Part shown: positions 8,275 to 16,254 of the stretch, piece after piece | Numbering within the stretch: the stretch's first letter is position 1 | How the letters are laid out: each line of letters starts with the position of its first letter | Assembly (NCBI RefSeq): GCF_014904795.1 | Contig: NZ_JACZFS010000075.1 | Location: forward strand, 1-41,680 | Length of the DNA stretch: 41,680 nt | DNA from: Nisaea nitritireducens | Lineage (GTDB): Bacteria > Pseudomonadota > Alphaproteobacteria > Thalassobaculales > Thalassobaculaceae | Direction: 5' to 3' | The notes under the pieces: model-generated | The model's input: the letters and a program-made list of their open reading frames with translations, nothing else | What the model was told of the DNA's origin: nothing | Database searches by the model: none | Program-made: the position numbers and the translations under genes

Positions 8275-8483
8275 ATAACAATAAACTGCTAGCAACAGGG
8301 CTTATCGGCACTGTCATTGCTGCCCTGTGCTGCTTCACACCCGTGTTGGTCGTACTGCTTGGCGCGGTCAGTCTTTCAGCGATTGTTGGCTATCTCGACA
8401 TCGTTCTTCTGCCCGCGCTCGCCATTTTCATTGGCATCACGATTTATGCTGTATGGCGCAAAACGCGCCCTTCAACCCAATAA
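8271..8483 (+). CDS. merF: Mercury transporter MerF
   Basis: This is a 70-aa, two-helix inner-membrane Hg(II) importer. IGTVIAALCCFTPVLVVLLG with Cys20-Cys21, and GYLDIVLLPALAIFIG in the second helix, are diagnostic of MerF. The C-terminal cytosolic Cys pair present in the best known MerF is absent; the chain ends RKTRPSTQ. It overlaps merT by 4 bp and is likely co-translated. Having both MerT and MerF without MerP suggests two alternative uptake routes. Confidence 0.9.
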   Translation: MNNNKLLATGLIGTVIAALCCFTPVLVVLLGAVSLSAIVGYLDIVLLPALAIFIGITIYAVWRKTRPSTQ

Positions 8484-8501
8484 AACAAAAAGGAATAATA
8501 G

Positions 8502-8636
8502 ATGATGATCGAATGTTTTTCAGCAATGGCTGGATTTGGGAATGTTGGAACATTCACAATAATTGTGGCGCTTCTCGCTTCCGGTGCAACCTACCTTTTT
8601 ATGAAACAATCACCGCTCAAGAGAGAAGAAGTATAA
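8502..8636 (+). CDS. Small single-span membrane protein in the mer operon
   Basis: This is a 44-aa open frame preceded by AAAGGAATAATAG, a plausible ribosome-binding site. It starts MMIECFSAMAG, has one hydrophobic helix (about residues 15-35, TFTIIVALLASGATYLF) and a basic/acidic tail KQSPLKREEV. It sits tightly between merF (18 bp upstream) and merA (3 bp downstream), so it is very likely co-transcribed and translated. Its single Cys5 lies before the helix. I do not recognise a named family. It could be a membrane partner of MerT/MerF. The function is inferred only from position. Confidence 0.65.
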   Translation: MMIECFSAMAGFGNVGTFTIIVALLASGATYLFMKQSPLKREEV

Positions 8637-8639
8637 AAC

Positions 8640-10064
8640 ATGGCTGATTGTTGTGGGCCTAAAGGCGAGAAATTCGATGTTGCTGTCATCGGCGCGGGGT
8701 CGGCGGGATTTTCTGCGGCCATCACGGCTGCCGATGAAGGGGCAAGAGTTGCTCTGATTGGATTTGGAACAATCGGGGGAACGTGTGTCAATGTCGGGTG
8801 CGTTCCGTCAAAAGCACTGATACGCGCTGCTGAAGTGCTTCATGTAGGACAGGCAGCAGACCGTTTCGACGGAATTGAGGCCACATCTCAGGTGTCAGAT
8901 TGGGCTGCAACTGTTCAGCAAAAACAAGCACTGGTCGATGATCTTCGCAAAGCGAAATACAGCGACCTTCTGCCCGCCTATGATGCTATTTCCTATCTTG
9001 AAGGAGAGGCAAAATTTTCCGATGACGGAACGCTCTCTGCTGGCGGCAATGTCATAGACGCAAAGAAGGTCATCATCGCAACAGGGTCACGGCCTGCTTT
9101 ACCCTCAATCAAGGGCATCGAAAGCATTTCCTATCTGAGCAGCACGACCGCTCTTGAACTGGAAACACTACCTGAATCTCTTTTGGTTATCGGCGCGGGC
9201 TATATCGGCGCGGAAATTGCTCAAGTATTTGCCCGTGCAGGCGTGAAAGTAACGCTGATTAGCCGACGTGGATTATTACCTGAAGCTGAACCCGAAATCG
9301 GTGAAGCTCTGACAAACTATTTTGAAAATGAAGGCATCGAAGTCGTCAGCGGCATTTCCTATGAACACATCAAAGAGCGGAATGGCTCTGTCATTTTGAG
9401 CGTACAGGACAAGGGAGTTACCCGCGAAATTTCATCTGAAAAAGTTCTGGTCGCAACAGGGCGTGCGCCAAATGTGGAAAGCCTCAATCTCGGCTTGGCT
9501 GGTATCGAGTTGAACGAAGTTGGCGGGGTAAAAGTCGATGAAAGGCTGCGCACTACGCGCGAAAACGTCTATGCAGCGGGTGATGTCACAGGACGTGACC
9601 AGTTCGTTTACATGGCTGCCTATGGCGCGAAAATCGCCGCAAAGAATGCGCTGAACAGTAACCCGGTATCTTACGATAATTCAGCCATGCCCGCTGTGGT
9701 CTTCACCGACCCGCAAATTGCCAGTGTTGGCCTCACCGAAGCGCAAGCAAGGCAACAGGGCTCGGACATTCGCACCTCTGTTCTCACTCTCGACAATGTG
9801 CCCCGTGCATTGGCCGCTCGTGACACACGTGGCCTAATAAAGTTGGTAGCAGACGCGAAAACGAAAAAGCTGGTCGGTGCGCATATTCTTGCGCCCGAAG
9901 GTTCTGACAGCATTCAAACTGCAGCTTTGGCTATCAAAATGGGTATGACGTATGAAGACCTTGGGGCGATGATTTTTCCCTACCTGACAACAGTGGAAGG
10001 ATTGAAGCTTGCTGCTCAGACTTTCGACATGGACGTAAAAAAATTATCCTGTTGCGCAGGGTAA
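8640..10064 (+). CDS. merA: Mercuric reductase MerA (short form without NmerA domain)
   Basis: This is a 474-aa flavoprotein that reduces Hg(II) to volatile Hg(0) with NADPH. The FAD motif VIGAGSAGFSAA starts at residue 16, the redox-active disulfide is Cys49/Cys54 (GGTCVNVGCVPSK), the NADPH motif is VIGAGYIGAEIA and the second FAD motif is NVYAAGDVTG. The C-terminal Cys471-Cys472 (KLSCCAG) accept Hg(II) from the partner subunit. The N-terminal metallochaperone domain with GMTCxxC is absent. Instead the chain opens MADCCGPKG with a Cys pair at 4-5 that might take over part of its delivery role. Base composition is more AT-rich than the neighbouring catabolic genes. It follows the small ORF by 3 bp. 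Confidence 0.96.
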   Translation: MADCCGPKGEKFDVAVIGAGSAGFSAAITAADEGARVALIGFGTIGGTCVNVGCVPSKALIRAAEVLHVGQAADRFDGIEATSQVSDWAATVQQKQALVDDLRKAKYSDLLPAYDAISYLEGEAKFSDDGTLSAGGNVIDAKKVIIATGSRPALPSIKGIESISYLSSTTALELETLPESLLVIGAGYIGAEIAQVFARAGVKVTLISRRGLLPEAEPEIGEALTNYFENEGIEVVSGISYEHIKERNGSVILSVQDKGVTREISSEKVLVATGRAPNVESLNLGLAGIELNEVGGVKVDERLRTTRENVYAAGDVTGRDQFVYMAAYGAKIAAKNALNSNPVSYDNSAMPAVVFTDPQIASVGLTEAQARQQGSDIRTSVLTLDNVPRALAARDTRGLIKLVADAKTKKLVGAHILAPEGSDSIQTAALAIKMGMTYEDLGAMIFPYLTTVEGLKLAAQTFDMDVKKLSCCAG

Positions 10065-10121
10065 TTTGTCGCAAAAAACATCCATTGTGCAACGTTCTAA
10101 CTGCTTAAAACCAAACCAATA

Positions 10122-10158
10122 GCTCGAGTGTCGCAAATAGTGGCCGCAATACTCGAGC
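10122..10158. repeat. Inverted repeat downstream of merA
   Basis: GCTCGAGT (10122-10129) and ACTCGAGC (10151-10158) form perfect 8-bp arms around a 21-nt loop, 58 bp after the merA stop. It could end the mer transcript, but no U-run follows. The rest of 10065-10319 has no supported gene; a reverse copy of repeat B lies at 10253-10313. Confidence 0.4.
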
Positions 10159-10252
10159 CAACGACCGACTTGAGCTCGAAAAGCCGCCTTTCGCTGTAAA
10201 GCCAACGAATAACGGAACCTGGCTTGGCGTTGTCGTCGTGCGCCTCGGTGCG

Positions 10253-10313
10253 AATGTCCGCTCCCCACCCGAAGCCTAACGCCTATTCGGCACAACAGGA
10301 TGAGAAGCAGTCG
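10253..10313 (-). repeat. Dispersed repeat B (reverse copy)
   Basis: AATGTCCGCTCCCCACCCG at 10253-10271 matches the sequence at 41570-41587 with few changes. On the minus strand the element reads GACTGCTT, then TCATCCTG, then a variable middle, then AGCGGACATT, resembling the copy at 30062-30131. It is non-coding. Confidence 0.5.
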
Positions 10314-10319
10314 AGTTCC

Positions 10320-10715
10320 TTAAGCGGCGAACAATGGTAGCTCGACCGGCTCGAGATAGGGCTTTCGCTGCTTAATGCGCGAATTGACGGCCCCGCGCTG
10401 ATCGGCACCGCCGGCTTTTTGCCAATGACTTACCAATGGCGCGCATTCGCCGTTCGCCATCGTGAGCACATAAGCACTTCCGAGACGCCTCCGTGCGGAT
10501 AGGCGCCGGCGTAGAGCGCAAGTGGCGATGCGATTTGCTTCATCCAGGTTGCTGGCTACAGAAACAACATCCCGAAGTTTGGATCCATGTCGGCCAAACC
10601 GTGCCGTTACCGTAATATCGCCAAATAGATCATGGTCGATCTCAAGCTCGTAAACCCGGTTGCGATTTTGCTCGGAATCAATGAGGCGCAGACGAAGGTA
10701 AACAAGTGAAAGCAT
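10320..10715 (-). CDS. WGR-domain protein
   Basis: This is a 131-aa protein whose N-terminal half (about residues 6-80) matches the WGR domain: YELEIDHDLFGDITVTARFG followed by RHGSKLRDVVSVASNLDEAN. The Trp-Gly-Arg core reads FGRHGS here. WGR domains bind nucleic acid ends in PARPs, but small bacterial stand-alone versions have no settled function and are frequent on alphaproteobacterial plasmids and islands. The C-terminal 50 residues are not recognised. The gene lies between merA and the recombinase on the opposite strand to mer. I am fairly sure of the domain, not of the role. Confidence 0.75.
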   Translation of the reverse strand: MLSLVYLRLRLIDSEQNRNRVYELEIDHDLFGDITVTARFGRHGSKLRDVVSVASNLDEANRIATCALRRRLSARRRLGSAYVLTMANGECAPLVSHWQKAGGADQRGAVNSRIKQRKPYLEPVELPLFAA

Positions 10716-10899
10716 AACCAGATTTTATCATGCTCAGAACAAAACATGAATCGCCTAATTTGGCTCTTTTGCAATTACCTGTTTTGGCGATCATATCTGA
10801 AGGGTTTTTCTGCGGTCGAAAAAGTAGTGGTTGCCCATTCCGTGTAGCGGTGACTGTTGCTCCGGAGCGTCCAATGGGCAAACACCTACAGGATGAGGA

Positions 10900-10926
10900 C
10901 CGCCGCTCGCAGTTCACGAGCGGCGG
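10900..10926 (-). terminator. Hairpin after the integrase gene
   Basis: CCGCCGCTCG (10900-10909) and CGAGCGGCGG (10917-10926) form a perfect 10-bp stem with a 7-nt loop, starting 8 bp beyond the integrase stop on the minus strand. No strong U-run follows, so it may act as a transcript-stabilising or partial terminator structure. Confidence 0.55.
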
Positions 10927-10933
10927 CTGTTCC

Positions 10934-11569
10934 TCATAATTCGACCTGCTCTGATATCGCCAATGCGTCTTCGACCTCTATACCGAGGTAGCGCACCGTG
11001 CTCTCAAGCTTCGTGTGACCGAGTAGAAGCTGAACGGCCCGCAAGTTTCCGGTCTTGCGATAGATCTGAGCCGCTTTGGTCCGGCGCATGGTGTGCGTCC
11101 CATAAGCCGAGCTATCGAGACCGGCGCTCTCGACCCAGCCATGTACAATCCGGGCGTATTGGCGCGTCGACAAGTGAGCGCTCTTGCGGAGCCGGCTGAT
11201 GAAGAGATAGTCGCCGGGACGTCGTCCGGCTTGGTCTATCCATGCGGCCAGTGCGTTCCGGGTTGCCGCTGTCATCTCAAACTGGACAGGACGTGCGGTC
11301 TTCTGTTGAACAACTGTCGTGCGCTCGCGAATACGACCGTCGGACAGAATATCATCGACCCGCAGGCTCACCAGGTCGCAAGCCCGCAGCTTGCTGTCGA
11401 TAGCGAGATTGAACAAAGCGAGGTCACGCAAGCTCCCCGCTATCTCAAGCCTCACCCGGATTGACCAGACATCCTTCGGCTTGAGTGGCCGCTTCTGGCC
11501 GACCAATCTTCCCTTGTTCCAGGGTGTACGCAGTGAGGAACTTCCAAAATCATCATGGTCGGTAAGCAT
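10934..11569 (-). CDS. Tyrosine recombinase/integrase, catalytic-domain-only form
   Basis: This is a 211-aa tyrosine recombinase. The catalytic residues are all visible: Arg62 (SKLRACDL), Lys90 (VVQQKTARP), His159-x-x-Arg162 (THTMRR), His185 (LLGHTK) and Tyr194 (TVRYLGIE). Only about 30-60 residues precede the first Arg, so the usual N-terminal SAM-like core-binding domain is reduced or missing. Short versions like this are widespread in alphaproteobacterial accessory DNA. It would cut and rejoin DNA at an att-like site. A dispersed repeat A copy lies 100 bp upstream of its start, so it may be involved in module shuffling, but no att core was identified. Confidence 0.88.
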   Translation of the reverse strand: MLTDHDDFGSSSLRTPWNKGRLVGQKRPLKPKDVWSIRVRLEIAGSLRDLALFNLAIDSKLRACDLVSLRVDDILSDGRIRERTTVVQQKTARPVQFEMTAATRNALAAWIDQAGRRPGDYLFISRLRKSAHLSTRQYARIVHGWVESAGLDSSAYGTHTMRRTKAAQIYRKTGNLRAVQLLLGHTKLESTVRYLGIEVEDALAISEQVEL

Positions 11570-11646
11570 CGTCGCATCCTCTCAAAAGAATGCTCCTTAC
11601 CTCCTGTCACGGGATTCAATGCCTTCGCGCTCATCTTGGCAACAGG

Positions 11647-11661
11647 CGACCCAAAGCGGGC
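11647..11661 (+). repeat. Dispersed repeat B core next to repeat A
   Basis: CGACCCAAAGCGGGC lies 8 bp before repeat A copy 2. The A and B families also adjoin at 41570-41604, so they may have been mobilised or copied together. Confidence 0.5.
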
Positions 11662-11668
11662 AGTGGTG

Positions 11669-11771
11669 CTGCGCGATAGGGATCGTTTCGGCATGGGCGG
11701 AGACCCGCTTGCGGGGCTCCGTGGAGCGACCGAAGGACGCGGAATAGAGCCCGGACCCAACGGGGATCGCC
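11669..11771 (+). repeat. Dispersed repeat A, copy 2
   Basis: This matches copy 1 (355-460) over its whole length with scattered substitutions and a 3-bp length difference. The hairpin is CCCGC-tt-GCGGG (11704-11715) where copy 1 has CACGC-tt-GCGTG, a compensatory double change. It lies between the integrase and the copper block. The following AT-rich 11772-11942 stretch contains no supported gene, as also seen after copy 1. Confidence 0.8.
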
Positions 11772-11942
11772 AAACAAGCCCGGATAAGATCGAAACTTAT
11801 AACGTCATAACGCATTGATAGTATTATTAATTTTTTAAAAACTTCTCATAATTTAAGCAAGCAGCCCACAGTTAAGGCATGTTCTTACAGCTGCCACCAA
11901 AAACCATCGATCTAACTATCTAAAAAATTCCCATCATATCTC

Positions 11943-11973
11943 TTGACCCTCCACCAACTGGAAGGACCAGAGT
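11943..11973 (+). promoter_or_regulatory. CueR-type promoter of the copper ATPase
   Basis: The -35 TTGACC (11943-11948) is followed by a 19-bp spacer and a weak -10 (CAGAGT, 11968-11973). The spacer carries ACCCTCC and GGAAGGA arms separated by 7 bp, close to the CueR operator pattern ACCTTCC-N7-GGAAGGT. The first 13 bases are identical to the promoter at 26488-26518. A TTG that could be read as an upstream start codon of the ATPase is simply this -35 box. Confidence 0.75.
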
Positions 11974-12014
11974 CAATTATCATCAAACTAAATAGATCTG
12001 GAAGCGAGCAGACT

Positions 12015-14486
12015 ATGGTCAATTTGTCGTCAGAAACGCGGAGTTCCGGGAAGACGATTGTTACCCGGGATCCGGTGTGCGGCATGATTGTCGAGCATAG
12101 AAAAGATGATCTGACACTCAATCATGCGGGTCACCTGTATCACTTTTGCAATCCAAAATGCCTGACCAAGTTCCAGTCCGACCCCGAGAGTTATCTGAGG
12201 AGCGAGGACCCGGTCTGCGGCATGTCGGTTGACCACTCCAGTGCCGCGCATATGCAAAAACATGGCGGGGAGAAATTTTATTTCTGCTCGTCCTTGTGCG
12301 AAGACAAATTCCTGGCAGCTCCCGATACATATATGACCGGCAGGCCAGCGCATGAGCCGATGCCGGAAGATACCCTCTTCACCTGTCCGATGGATCCAGA
12401 GATCATTCAAGAAGGCCCCGGAGACTGTCCGATCTGCGGCATGGCGCTTGAACCGTTGTTGCCCTCGGCCGACGCGGGCCCAAACCCTGAACTGATCGAT
12501 TTCACCAAGCGATTCTGGGTTGGTGCGATCCTGACTCTACCCGTTCTGGTTTTGGCCATGGGGCCACACTTAGGCATACCGGTTCGCGAATGGCTCGGCG
12601 AACAGATGGCGAGTTGGGCTGAACTCGTTCTGGCAACGCCGGTCATACTCTGGTCCGGCTGGCCATTTTTCGTGCGTGGCTGGAAATCGTTCCTCTCCCG
12701 AAACCTGAACATGTTTTCCCTGATCGCACTCGGTGTCGGGGCGGCATATGGTTTCAGTTTGATTGCAACGATTCTGCCACAGACGTTCCCCGATGGCTTC
12801 AGAAACAGTGACGGGTCGGTCGGTGTCTATTACGAGGCCGGAGCGGTCATCGTGATTCTGGTTCTACTCGGTCAGATCATGGAACTGTCCGCTCGAGAAA
12901 AGACGTCGGGAGCAATCAAAGCCCTGCTGAGCCTTGCGGCAAAGACTGCGATCATTGTCCGGGACGATGGAACAGAGGAAGAGATTGATCTTGATCAAGT
13001 GGTCGTCGGCAACCGGTTACGCGTCCGACCGGGAGAAAAGGTTCCCGTCGATGGCGTCGTCCATGAAGGTCGCACATCGATTGACGAGTCGATGATCTCC
13101 GGCGAGTCTATTCCCACGGAGAAATCATCCGGAGACACCGTGACCGGCGCGACGATCAACCAGTCGGGTTCGATCATCATGGAAGCGCGTCGCGTCGGCA
13201 AGGACACCCTGCTCAGCCAAATCGTCGACATGGTGAGTCAGGCGCAACGCAGCAGAGCGCCGATTCAGCGGCTAGCTGACACCGTGGCCGGATGGTTTGT
13301 CCCTGCTGTCATCTTGATAGCGGCCACGGCTTTTGCTGCTTGGTCAATATGGGGCCCGCCACCGGCCATGGCCTATGCATTGGTTGTCGCCGTTTCGGTG
13401 CTGATCATTGCTTGCCCCTGTGCGCTCGGGCTCGCAACGCCGATGTCCATCATGACTGCGACGGGCCGAGGCGCAGAAGCTGGCGTGCTTATCAAGAACG
13501 CCGAGGCTCTCGAACGGTTTTCCGCTGTCTCTATACTGGTTGTGGACAAGACGGGCACTCTGACCGAGGGGCGCCCAAAGCTGGTTGCTGTGGAAACTGC
13601 GGAAGGATTTGACGAAACTGAGCTTCTGACGCTCGCGGCAAGCTTGGAGCGCGGCTCGGAACACCCCCTTGCCGAAGCCATCGTGAAGGGCGCAAAGGAA
13701 AGAGGTCTTACTCTACGCTCTGTCGGTGAGTTTGAAGCAATCACGGGTATGGGGGTGGTCGGCAGTATCGACGGAACTGAGGTCGCTCTCGGCAACGAAA
13801 GACTTCTTTCAAAACGAAACATTGAAACCGGAGAACTGGGCGAGGCGATCAAGGCCCGTCAAAATGACGGCGAGACAGTGATGTTCGTCGTAATTGACAA
13901 AAAGGCGGCCGGTCTTATCGCAGTGGCAGACCCGATAAAGGAAACTACACCGGCAGCACTCAAGGCGCTGCGGGATGCCGGGCTACGGATTCTTATGGCG
14001 ACTGGCGACAACGCCAGGACCGCGAAAGCGGTCGCCGATCGCCTTGGAATTGCGGAGTTTCGCGCTGATGTCTTGCCGGAAGACAAGGTCAACATCGTCC
14101 GGGAGCACCAAGGGCAGGGCCAAAAGGTTGCAATGGCTGGCGACGGTGTGAACGACGCGCCGGCGCTGGCACAGGCGGATGTCGGCATTGCAATGGGTAC
14201 CGGAGCCGATGTTGCAATCGAGAGCGCTGGATTCACGCTGGTAAAGGGCGATCTACAGGGCATCGTACGAGCGCGTCACCTGTCGACGGCGACGATGCGA
14301 AACATCCGTCAAAACCTGTTCTTTGCCTTTATCTACAACGCAGCCGGCGTGCCGATCGCTGCGGGTGTGCTCTATCCTGTTTTTGGGATTCTGTTGTCTC
14401 CAATCCTTGCGGCGGCAGCCATGAGCCTTTCGTCGCTTTCCGTGGTCGGCAACGCGCTGCGTCTCAAACGAGTCCGGCTAAAGTAA
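12015..14486 (+). CDS. copA: Cu(I)-exporting P1B-type ATPase with YHS-type N-terminal domains
   Basis: This is an 823-aa heavy-metal P-type ATPase, inferred to export Cu(I) from the cytoplasm. Instead of classical CxxC HMA domains it has two YHS-like domains (DPVCGM at 19-24 and again near 65-70, each followed by a C-x3-C knuckle), then a CPMDPEI...CPICGM heavy-metal-binding segment (about 124-143). The membrane metal site CPC is Cys467-Pro-Cys469 ([13 protein letters not shown]), the phosphorylated Asp511 lies in DKTGTLTEG, the SEHPLAEA motif is present, and [14 protein letters not shown] is the hinge. The start at 12015 was preferred because the upstream TTG overlaps the -35 of the CueR-type promoter. 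cueR follows 59 bp downstream. Confidence 0.93.
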   Translation: MVNLSSETRSSGKTIVTRDPVCGMIVEHRKDDLTLNHAGHLYHFCNPKCLTKFQSDPESYLRSEDPVCGMSVDHSSAAHMQKHGGEKFYFCSSLCEDKFLAAPDTYMTGRPAHEPMPEDTLFTCPMDPEIIQEGPGDCPICGMALEPLLPSADAGPNPELIDFTKRFWVGAILTLPVLVLAMGPHLGIPVREWLGEQMASWAELVLATPVILWSGWPFFVRGWKSFLSRNLNMFSLIALGVGAAYGFSLIATILPQTFPDGFRNSDGSVGVYYEAGAVIVILVLLGQIMELSAREKTSGAIKALLSLAAKTAIIVRDDGTEEEIDLDQVVVGNRLRVRPGEKVPVDGVVHEGRTSIDESMISGESIPTEKSSGDTVTGATINQSGSIIMEARRVGKDTLLSQIVDMVSQAQRSRAPIQRLADTVAGWFVPAVILIAATAFAAWSIWGPPPAMAYALVVAVSVLIIACPCALGLATPMSIMTATGRGAEAGVLIKNAEALERFSAVSILVVDKTGTLTEGRPKLVAVETAEGFDETELLTLAASLERGSEHPLAEAIVKGAKERGLTLRSVGEFEAITGMGVVGSIDGTEVALGNERLLSKRNIETGELGEAIKARQNDGETVMFVVIDKKAAGLIAVADPIKETTPAALKALRDAGLRILMATGDNARTAKAVADRLGIAEFRADVLPEDKVNIVREHQGQGQKVAMAGDGVNDAPALAQADVGIAMGTGADVAIESAGFTLVKGDLQGIVRARHLSTATMRNIRQNLFFAFIYNAAGVPIAAGVLYPVFGILLSPILAAAAMSLSSLSVVGNALRLKRVRLK

Positions 14487-14545
14487 GGCTACGTGGCACC
14501 TTACTGGGCCGCACACATCCGGCGCTTACAGCTCGTGAGGAAAAA

Positions 14546-14971
14546 ATGAGCATTCTCAAGAATATAGGTCAAGCATCAAGGGCGTCGAACCTGCCGGTCA
14601 AGACAATCCGCTACTACGAGGATATCGGTTTGGTTGTGGCTCCACGCTCCGAGAACGGTTACCGGCAGTATGGAGACATCGAGATCCACAAATTGCGCTT
14701 TGTTCAAAGAGCCCGGAGTCTTGGTTTCTGCGTCGATGATTGTCGAACGCTTCTGTCGCTTTATGAGGACTCGGGGAGGAGCAGTGCCGACGTGAAGAGA
14801 CTTGCCCAGAAAAACCTAGATGAGATCGAGGTGAAGATCGTCGAATTGAGAAATCTCCGTGAGGTTCTTGTTCACCTTCTCGATCATTGCGCTGGGGACG
14901 ATCGCCCTGAATGTCCGATTATCAACGATCTTTCCGGCGACGGTAGCTCCGGGAACCTTATACGTCACTAG
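14546..14971 (+). CDS. cueR: CueR-like Cu(I)-responsive MerR regulator
   Basis: This is a 141-aa MerR-family protein with an N-terminal winged helix (IGQASRASNLPVKTIRYYED). The C-terminal metal loop HCAGDDRPECPII contains Cys115 and Cys123, spaced by eight as in the Cu(I) sites of E. coli CueR (Cys112/Cys120). It should activate 19-bp-spacer promoters carrying ACCTTCC-N7-GGAAGGT dyads. Two candidates are seen, in front of the copper ATPase (11943) and the small Cys/His-rich gene (26518, minus). It lies downstream of the ATPase in the same direction, so it is probably autoregulated in one operon. Confidence 0.92.
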   Translation: MSILKNIGQASRASNLPVKTIRYYEDIGLVVAPRSENGYRQYGDIEIHKLRFVQRARSLGFCVDDCRTLLSLYEDSGRSSADVKRLAQKNLDEIEVKIVELRNLREVLVHLLDHCAGDDRPECPIINDLSGDGSSGNLIRH

Positions 14972-14996
14972 GCTCACGCACACGGGAGGACAAAAC

Positions 14997-15305
14997 ATGC
15001 TAATCCGACAAGGTATCTGCAGCCTAACTGCTTTAGCTGGATCAGCGGCCCTCGCGCGCACCGCGACAGCAGCTCCAGGCGACGGTTTCTACGGCGAACA
15101 CATGATATACGGCGGCTGGTTCATGGGGCCATTCATGATGCTGGTCGCGCTTGGACTGATCATTGTCGCAATTGTTGTCGTCAGCCGCTTGTTCGGGTCT
15201 GGAAGCAGTGCCGGTTCCGCCTTGCGCATCCTTGAAGAGCGTTTCGCACGAGGGGAAATCGACAGAGAAGAGTTCGAGGATCGAAAGAAGGCTCTTTCGC
15301 GGTGA
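14997..15305 (+). CDS. SHOCT-domain membrane protein
   Basis: This is a 102-aa protein with an N-terminal signal-like segment (residues 1-27), one strong transmembrane helix (about 43-65, WFMGPFMMLVALGLIIVAIV) and a C-terminal SHOCT motif (LRILEERFARGEIDREEF). SHOCT is a short oligomerisation motif common at C-termini of membrane proteins in metal-resistance islands; its exact job is unknown. The ATG at 14997 has GGGAGGAC in front. Its GTGA junction with the cytochrome gene suggests co-translation. A paralogue of the same layout lies at 40253-40594. Confidence 0.8.
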   Translation: MLIRQGICSLTALAGSAALARTATAAPGDGFYGEHMIYGGWFMGPFMMLVALGLIIVAIVVVSRLFGSGSSAGSALRILEERFARGEIDREEFEDRKKALSR

Positions 15306-15781
15306 AGGCCCGAAACATCGTACTCGGGGCCGCTGCGATCGTCGCGATTATCGGAACCGGCTTGGCCGCTTTTTATTGGCAGGGACAGAACAATACGTCG
15401 GCCCCCGCGTTGGATACCAACAATCCGGAGCTCGTGACCGCCGGGAAAATCATCTACGCCGAAAATTGCGCAGTTTGCCACGGACAGAATCTGGAGGGGC
15501 AGCCGTCCTGGAGACAAAGAAGAGCGGACGGGCGGCTACCCGCACCGCCTCACGATAAGAGCGGCCATACGTGGCATCACCCGGATCGCATCATCTTCGA
15601 ACTGACAAAATTCGGTCCGGCCGTTTTGGTGGGTAACGGTTACGAGAGCGACATGCCCGGCTTTGACGAGATCCTCGACGACCGTAGCATCGTCGCCGTG
15701 CTGTCTTTCATCAAGAGTACCTGGCCACGGGAAATTCAGCAAAGGCAACAGAAAGTCACGCGTTCGGACAAGGGAGAATAA
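15302..15781 (+). CDS. Membrane-anchored c-type cytochrome (class I)
   Basis: This is a 159-aa protein with an N-terminal membrane anchor or uncleaved signal (residues 5-26) and one haem c site: Cys56-Ala-Val-Cys59-His60. Met118 (SDMPGF) is the likely sixth ligand. The Gln/Arg-rich stretch after the haem site is typical of copper-island cytochromes. It starts with GTG overlapping the upstream stop (GTGA). Together with the next gene it provides a pair of periplasmic electron carriers near the copper ATPase, possibly to handle electrons from Cu(I) oxidation; that role is inference. Confidence 0.85.
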   Translation: MKARNIVLGAAAIVAIIGTGLAAFYWQGQNNTSAPALDTNNPELVTAGKIIYAENCAVCHGQNLEGQPSWRQRRADGRLPAPPHDKSGHTWHHPDRIIFELTKFGPAVLVGNGYESDMPGFDEILDDRSIVAVLSFIKSTWPREIQQRQQKVTRSDKGE

Positions 15782-15782
15782 T

Positions 15783-16148
15783 TTGCGCGTCCTTATATCG
15801 ACTGCGATTGCGTTAGTGGTTCTGTCCACTTCCGCATGGAGCCAGGAGGTCAGACAACCGGACCTGAAAGGCGCGGCAGTATTTGGGAAAATCGCTTACG
15901 ACAAATTCTGCGCAGCATGCCATGGAATAAATGGCGTGGGGACCGACAAGGGTCCTCCATTCCTGCATCGTGTATATGCGGCGGGCCACCATAGCGACGA
16001 ATCCTTCTATCTCGCAGCCCTGCGCGGCGCACGAGCCCATCATTGGCAGTTCGGAGATATGAAGCCCGTTAATGGCGTGACCGAGAAGCAAGTCGAGATG
16101 ATCGTTAAGTACGTTCGCGCTCTGCAACTTGCAAACGGGATCCGGTGA
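15783..16148 (+). CDS. Periplasmic c-type cytochrome
   Basis: This is a 121-aa protein with a cleavable signal peptide (residues 1-20, ending SAWSQ) and one haem c site, Cys43-Ala-Ala-Cys46-His47 (KFCAACHG). Met93 in FGDMKPV is the likely axial ligand. TTG at 15783 is chosen as start: it directly precedes a typical signal peptide, follows AAGGGAGAATAA, and lies one base after the previous stop. It is co-transcribed with the preceding cytochrome. Its His-rich region (HHSDES, AHHWQFGD) could bind metal. The partner is unknown. Confidence 0.85.
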   Translation: MRVLISTAIALVVLSTSAWSQEVRQPDLKGAAVFGKIAYDKFCAACHGINGVGTDKGPPFLHRVYAAGHHSDESFYLAALRGARAHHWQFGDMKPVNGVTEKQVEMIVKYVRALQLANGIR

Positions 16149-16189
16149 GAGAATGAGGAGTAGCGAAAGTGTTTCTGTACGCTTTCTTC

Positions 16190-16203
16190 TTGATCTGGAT
16201 CAA
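16190..16203. promoter_or_regulatory. Perfect FNR/FixK-type box
   Basis: TTGAT-CTGG-ATCAA matches the FNR/Anr/FixK consensus TTGAT-N4-ATCAA at all ten defined positions and lies in an intergenic gap 52 bp before the next ATG. A site centred 41.5 bp upstream of transcription would put the start near 16238, ahead of the GGAAG ribosome-binding site. It implies oxygen-dependent control of the downstream gene. Confidence 0.7.
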
Positions 16204-16254
16204 GGCACCAAACGCTGAGATTGTCCAAGTTACTCAAAAATAGGAAGATAGAGA

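Noticed and set aside
11943-12014. Upstream TTG start for the copper ATPase
   Set aside because: The TTG is the -35 box of the CueR-type promoter, and the added 24 residues have no family resemblance.
12985-12998. Perfect FNR-like sequence TTGATCTTGATCAA
   Set aside because: It lies deep inside the copper ATPase reading frame and encodes part of a conserved acidic segment (EEIDLDQ); no gene start is nearby.
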